A DNA stretch of 9,691 bases from Nitrospinaceae bacterium (GTDB lineage: Bacteria; Nitrospinota; Nitrospinia; Nitrospinales; VA-1). The stretch is taken from the NCBI GenBank assembly GCA_029261435.1, contig JAJDBI010000075.1, forward strand, positions 1-9,691, in the 5' to 3' direction. Of this stretch, positions 7,189 to 9,691 are shown one piece after another. Numbering within the stretch: position 1 is the stretch's first letter; every line of letters begins with the position of its first letter. Both the position numbers and the translations under genes were made by a program. The notes beneath the pieces are model-generated. The model ran no database searches, was not told where the DNA came from, and saw only the letters and a list, made by a program, of their open reading frames with translations.

Positions 7189-7203
7189 GTATCGATTCGA
7201 TAC
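7189..7203. promoter_or_regulatory. operator palindrome 1 of the marR/CPVC-gene divergent region
   Basis: GTATCGATTCGATAC is a perfect seven-base inverted repeat about one central base. It shares the GTATCG-N3-CGATAC scheme with the copy at 7245-7259. It lies just downstream of the predicted start of the CPVC-gene transcript and 29 bases before that ATG, where a bound dimer would block transcription. Size and symmetry suit a MarR-type dimer. Confidence 0.72.
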
Positions 7204-7211
7204 CAAATAGG

Positions 7212-7240
7212 AGTGTCGCACTCTAGATTTCATTTGTCAA
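7212..7240 (-). promoter_or_regulatory. putative promoter of the CPVC gene
   Basis: On the minus strand a consensus TTGACA (7240-7235) is followed by 17 bases and GACACT (7217-7212), a poor -10 box but preceded by TG in the extended -10 position. Transcription would begin near 7205, at the edge of operator 1. Its -35 box overlaps the marR -35 box on the other strand. Confidence 0.48.
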
Positions 7241-7262
7241 GCAAGTATCGAGGCGATACAAT
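7234..7262 (+). promoter_or_regulatory. marR-mnmE promoter predicting a leaderless mRNA
   Basis: TTGTCA (7234-7239), a 17-base spacer and TACAAT (7257-7262) match five of six consensus bases each. The expected start is 6-8 bases after the -10 box, at 7268-7270, which is the marR ATG itself (7269). No Shine-Dalgarno sequence precedes the ATG, consistent with leaderless translation. Confidence 0.65.
7245..7259. promoter_or_regulatory. operator palindrome 2 inside the marR promoter
   Basis: GTATCGAGGCGATAC has perfect six-base arms around AGG and repeats the arms of operator 1 exactly, 56 bases away centre to centre. It fills the promoter spacer and the first half of the -10 box, so repressor bound there would exclude RNA polymerase, giving autorepression. 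Confidence 0.75.
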
Positions 7263-7268
7263 ATTCCC

Positions 7269-7826
7269 ATGAGTGATATAGAGGTCAATGATGTCCTGGA
7301 ACGGTTATGCAATCTCCTGCGAATGGAAACGCGGGCCTTTGGTCAAAAGTATGGTTTGCAACCCGTGCAAATGGATGCTCTGACCTATTTAACCCAATGC
7401 AATCGTTATTCAAATACACCTCAGGCTGTGGCCGAATATCTTGGGTTGACGAAGGGGACCATCTCTCAATCTCTCAAGGTCCTGGAGCAAAGAGGTTTAT
7501 TGCGCAAGCAACCTGACAAGCAGGATAAACGGGTGGTACACCTGGCACCAACTGCCAAAGGAAAAAAACTTATCGAGAATGCCATAGCTGATAAGAGTCT
7601 GGCTCCAGCCCTGGCCAATTCTACAAAGATCACTGAACTCGCTTCCGTTTTACAATCCACCTTGCGGAAAGTACAGCAAATGAACAAGCGCAAAGCCTTT
7701 GCGGCCTGCCACACTTGCCGCTTTAATGAACATAGCAAGAAGGGATATGTTTGCGGATTAACCCATGAACCGCTGAGTTCGCAAGATATACAACTGATCT
7801 GTCGAGAGCACGAATACCCATCATGA
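7269..7826 (+). CDS. MarR-family transcriptional regulator with a C-terminal Cys/His cluster
   Basis: The 185 residues comprise a MarR winged-helix domain and an extra tail. The DNA-binding part includes PQAVAEYLGLTKGTISQSLK (51-70, helix-turn-helix) and the wing KQDKRVVHLAPTAKG (84-98). After a dimerisation helix (about 115-140) comes a tail with Cys147 and Cys150 (CHTC), Cys162 (VCGL), Cys178 (ICREHE) and His148, 155, 166 and 181. Such spacing could bind zinc, iron or an iron-sulphur cluster, or act as a thiol switch; most MarR proteins lack it. It probably binds the two GTATCG-N3-CGATAC sites upstream and so controls itself and the divergent CPVC gene. Its TGA overlaps the mnmE start (ATGA, 7823-7826), so the two are probably cotranscribed and translationally coupled. 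The inducing signal is unknown. Confidence 0.9.
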   Translation: MSDIEVNDVLERLCNLLRMETRAFGQKYGLQPVQMDALTYLTQCNRYSNTPQAVAEYLGLTKGTISQSLKVLEQRGLLRKQPDKQDKRVVHLAPTAKGKKLIENAIADKSLAPALANSTKITELASVLQSTLRKVQQMNKRKAFAACHTCRFNEHSKKGYVCGLTHEPLSSQDIQLICREHEYPS

Positions 7827-9196
7827 ACGACACCATCACAGCTATCGCCACGCCTCCCGGTGAAGGGGGAATCGGTGTCATCCGTATCAGCGGGAAAGAT
7901 GCTTTAGCCATCGCCTTTCGCCTGTTTCATCCGGCGACGGGTCCGGTTGAAGAACCCGCCACCCAAAAGGTTATGTATGGCGAAATTCGCGATCCCGAAT
8001 CTGAACAATGTGTCGATCAAGTTCTTCTCACTTTTTTCAAAAAACCCAAAAGCTATACCGCCGAAGATGTCATTGAGATCAGTGCTCACGGTGGAGCGTG
8101 GATCGTATCCAGAATCCTCGAACTGGTTTTAGGACAAGGCGCACGACTGGCAGAACCGGGAGAATTCACCCGCCGCGCTTTCACCAACGGCAGGCTCGAC
8201 CTGACCCAGGCCGAAGCGGTTGCCGATGTCATCGACTCCGCTTCCGACAAAGCTTTAAGTTCAGCACTCGCACAACTCAAAGGCGGACTCTCACGCAGAC
8301 TCAATAACCTGCACGATAACCTGCTCAACGTCCAGGCGCAGTTGGAAGCTTCGATAGATTTCACCGAAGACGGGCTCACCTTTCAGTCCCGCGAGGCCAC
8401 ACAAAACCAAATTCAGGAAGTTGAAACGAGTTTGAGAAAACTGGTTGACTCGTTTCGGCAAGGACGAATTTATCGAGAAGGAATGCGCGTCACCCTGGTC
8501 GGCAAACCCAATGTAGGCAAATCCAGCCTACTCAACGCACTCTTGCAGGAAGACCGCGCCATCGTCACCGCCTACGCCGGAACCACCCGCGACACGCTTG
8601 AAGAACGCGCTCGCATCAAAGACATCCATATCATCATCACCGACTCAGCCGGACTGCGCAATAACCCGGAAGTGATCGAAGAAGAAGGTATAGAAAGAAC
8701 CCGCGCGGCGCTGGAAAATTCCGACCTGGCTGTTGTCGTGTTCGACCAATCCGAACCCCTCGATGACAACGACAAACTGTTGATGAATGAAGTGGGAGAA
8801 AAACCAAAGCTGGTAGTCCTGAACAAGTCTGATCTGCCCTCTTCCTGGCCACCGGATCAAATCGAAACTTTTCTCGCAGGAGAAATTCCAATCTCCCTCT
8901 CCGCTAAAACGCTGGAAGGGTTCGAATCTCTGACAGAAGCCCTTCACCAAAAAGCCCTGGGTGGAGAACGAACAGGAGAATCCCTTGTCATCACCCGCGA
9001 AAGACACCGCGATCATCTGCAACAAGCCACCAACGCTCTCCATAACGCCAGCAAAACTCTGACCGAAGGCCTCTCGGAAGAACTCATAGCCGTAGACGTA
9101 ACACTGGCAATGGAACACATAGGCTCCATACTGGGAAAAACCTTCGAAGAAGACCTCCTCGACAAAATCTTCGGCCAATTCTGCATCGGCAAATAG
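7823..9196 (+). CDS. mnmE: tRNA uridine-5-carboxymethylaminomethyl modification GTPase MnmE
   Basis: With MnmG, MnmE installs the (carboxymethyl)aminomethyl group at C5 of wobble uridine 34 in several tRNAs. The 457-residue length is normal. The N-terminal tetrahydrofolate-binding domain (1-118) starts TITAIATPPGEGGIGVIRIS. A helical domain surrounds the G domain, which has GKPNVGKS (227-234, P-loop), TTRD (254-257), DSAG (274-277), NKSD (334-337) and SAK (360-362). The invariant C-terminus FCIGK (453-457), whose Cys is needed for activity, is present. The gene overlaps marR by four bases and has no strong ribosome site of its own, so translation likely depends on marR. MnmG is not next to it here. 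It ends with TAG. Confidence 0.97.
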   Translation: MNDTITAIATPPGEGGIGVIRISGKDALAIAFRLFHPATGPVEEPATQKVMYGEIRDPESEQCVDQVLLTFFKKPKSYTAEDVIEISAHGGAWIVSRILELVLGQGARLAEPGEFTRRAFTNGRLDLTQAEAVADVIDSASDKALSSALAQLKGGLSRRLNNLHDNLLNVQAQLEASIDFTEDGLTFQSREATQNQIQEVETSLRKLVDSFRQGRIYREGMRVTLVGKPNVGKSSLLNALLQEDRAIVTAYAGTTRDTLEERARIKDIHIIITDSAGLRNNPEVIEEEGIERTRAALENSDLAVVVFDQSEPLDDNDKLLMNEVGEKPKLVVLNKSDLPSSWPPDQIETFLAGEIPISLSAKTLEGFESLTEALHQKALGGERTGESLVITRERHRDHLQQATNALHNASKTLTEGLSEELIAVDVTLAMEHIGSILGKTFEEDLLDKIFGQFCIGK

Positions 9197-9320
9197 CGGC
9201 AAACCGCCGCAAGTAATGGGCGACCGTGGTACTTCTCATTAAACTTCGGGCCCCGGAGGGGTAAAACGCTCACTACGTTCGCGAGCCCCTGAAGATTTTG
9301 ATCCCCTTCATTTATTCGGT
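9197..9320. other. structured intergenic sequence after mnmE
   Basis: No coding frame is apparent. A five-base-pair hairpin GCGGC-aaacc-GCCGC (9196-9210) directly follows mnmE but lacks a U-tract. A denser structured block at 9244-9294 has CTTC/GAAG ends, CCCC-gga-GGGG (9251-9261), AGGGG/CCCCT (9257-9261 with 9286-9290) and AACG/CGTT (9265-9279). A weak TGAAG/CTTCA stem with TTTATT after it lies near 9290-9316. These may be a degenerate intergenic repeat element or a poor terminator. Confidence 0.35.
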
Positions 9321-9349
9321 TTGACGAATTATCACATAAGTGATAAAAC
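9321..9349 (+). promoter_or_regulatory. putative regulated promoter of the PEGA-like gene
   Basis: TTGACG (9321-9326), a 17-base spacer and TAAAAC (9344-9349) form a moderate promoter. The spacer and -10 box contain an 18-base palindrome, TTATCAC-ATAA-GTGATAA (9329-9346). A dimeric regulator bound there would occlude or distort the promoter. Transcription would begin near 9356, about 30 bases before the ATG. Confidence 0.45.
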
Positions 9350-9387
9350 AGACCTCATCCTAACAACAATAATAAAGGAGATGGATC

Positions 9388-9612
9388 ATGGAGTATGTCA
9401 TCGTCAATTTTCCAGAGTCTCGCGGAGTTCTCATTGATGATAATTCATCCGGGCAAACCAACGAAACTTTGATGGTTGAAACGGGACACCATGAGTTCAA
9501 GTTGGAAGGGGATGGTTACGCACCCGACAACCAAACTGAACTGGTCGAAAACACCACGCCCGGATATCCCATGCAGATCAACTTTTCTAAAACCGGCGAC
9601 GACCCGCAATGA
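9388..9612 (+). CDS. short PEGA-like single-domain protein, unknown function
   Basis: The 74-residue product starts MEYVIVNFPESRGVLIDD, continues with SGQTNETLMVETGHHEFKLE and ends in GYPMQINFSKTGDD. The pattern RxVxIDxxxxGxTxxxLxVexGxHxFxL is that of PEGA-type beta-sandwich domains, usually found as extracytoplasmic modules. Here the domain stands alone, with no signal peptide or membrane segment, so it may be cytoplasmic or bind a partner. A strong AAGGAG ribosome site (9375-9380) lies seven bases before the ATG. The next gene starts at or just after its end, suggesting an operon with that gene. Confidence 0.72.
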   Translation: MEYVIVNFPESRGVLIDDNSSGQTNETLMVETGHHEFKLEGDGYAPDNQTELVENTTPGYPMQINFSKTGDDPQ

Positions 9613-9638
9613 AACGGCGGAAATGTCAGGAGCATTCA

Positions 9639-9691
9639 ATGAAAAAACCCATCCATTCAGAAGCAGCCTCAGTATTGCACTTGATAATTTG
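9639..9691 (+). CDS. start of an unidentified gene, cut by the right edge
   Basis: An ATG at 9639 follows AGGAG (9628-9632) with a six-base spacer and opens a frame reading MKKPIHSEAASVLHLII to the edge. An in-frame alternative ATG at 9609 overlaps the previous stop (ATGA), adding ten residues. I prefer 9639 because of its ribosome site. Too little is visible to identify the product. Confidence 0.5.
   Translation, partial: MKKPIHSEAASVLHLII

Noticed and set aside
8645..9202. 185-codon minus-strand frame within mnmE
   Set aside because: It is an antisense shadow of the conserved MnmE G domain and C-terminus.
1..9691. CRISPR array, insertion sequence, tRNA or rRNA
   Set aside because: No spaced direct repeats, transposase, terminal inverted repeats, or tRNA/rRNA-like sequence was seen on either strand.

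Overview
The window is a bacterial chromosomal segment of near-balanced base composition carrying mostly housekeeping genes. A full-length Gram-negative type YidC (with a large periplasmic domain), an exported envelope protein and the rpmH-rnpA-yidD-yidC order point to a Gram-negative bacterium. The proteins look deltaproteobacterial or Nitrospinota-like to me, but this is an impression that the sequence alone cannot prove.

Layout. 1-680: a possible unrecognised partial reading frame and a small four-helix membrane protein, both on the minus strand. 808-2007: tyrosyl-tRNA synthetase, intact in every family motif but interrupted at codon 109 by an in-frame TAG. 1995-3035 (minus): an exported beta-rich protein with an internal duplication, whose 3' end overlaps the tyrS 3' end by 13 bases. 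3036-3424: a gene-free stretch holding a near-consensus promoter for the next operon. 3425-5908: rpmH (ribosomal protein L34, 44 residues), rnpA (RNase P protein), yidD and yidC, one co-directional operon ending at a probable hairpin terminator.

5954-7826 is an accessory redox-looking module between yidC and mnmE, genes that in many bacteria lie close together in this cluster. It holds an mARC/YcbX-like MOSC protein and a 79-residue CPVC thioredoxin-fold protein on the minus strand. Divergent from them is a MarR-family regulator with a cysteine/histidine-rich tail. The 108-base divergent region carries two copies of the palindrome GTATCG-N3-CGATAC. One sits inside the marR promoter and the other just downstream of the putative thioredoxin-gene promoter. 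The marR promoter geometry predicts a leaderless mRNA. marR overlaps mnmE by four bases (ATGA), so expression of this tRNA-modification GTPase appears coupled to an autoregulated redox- or metal-type regulator. This is the most interesting arrangement in the window.

9197-9691: a structured intergenic region, then a putative promoter with an 18-base palindrome in its spacer, a 74-residue PEGA-like protein and the start of another gene running off the right edge. I saw no rRNA, tRNA, CRISPR array, insertion sequence or recognisable replication origin.
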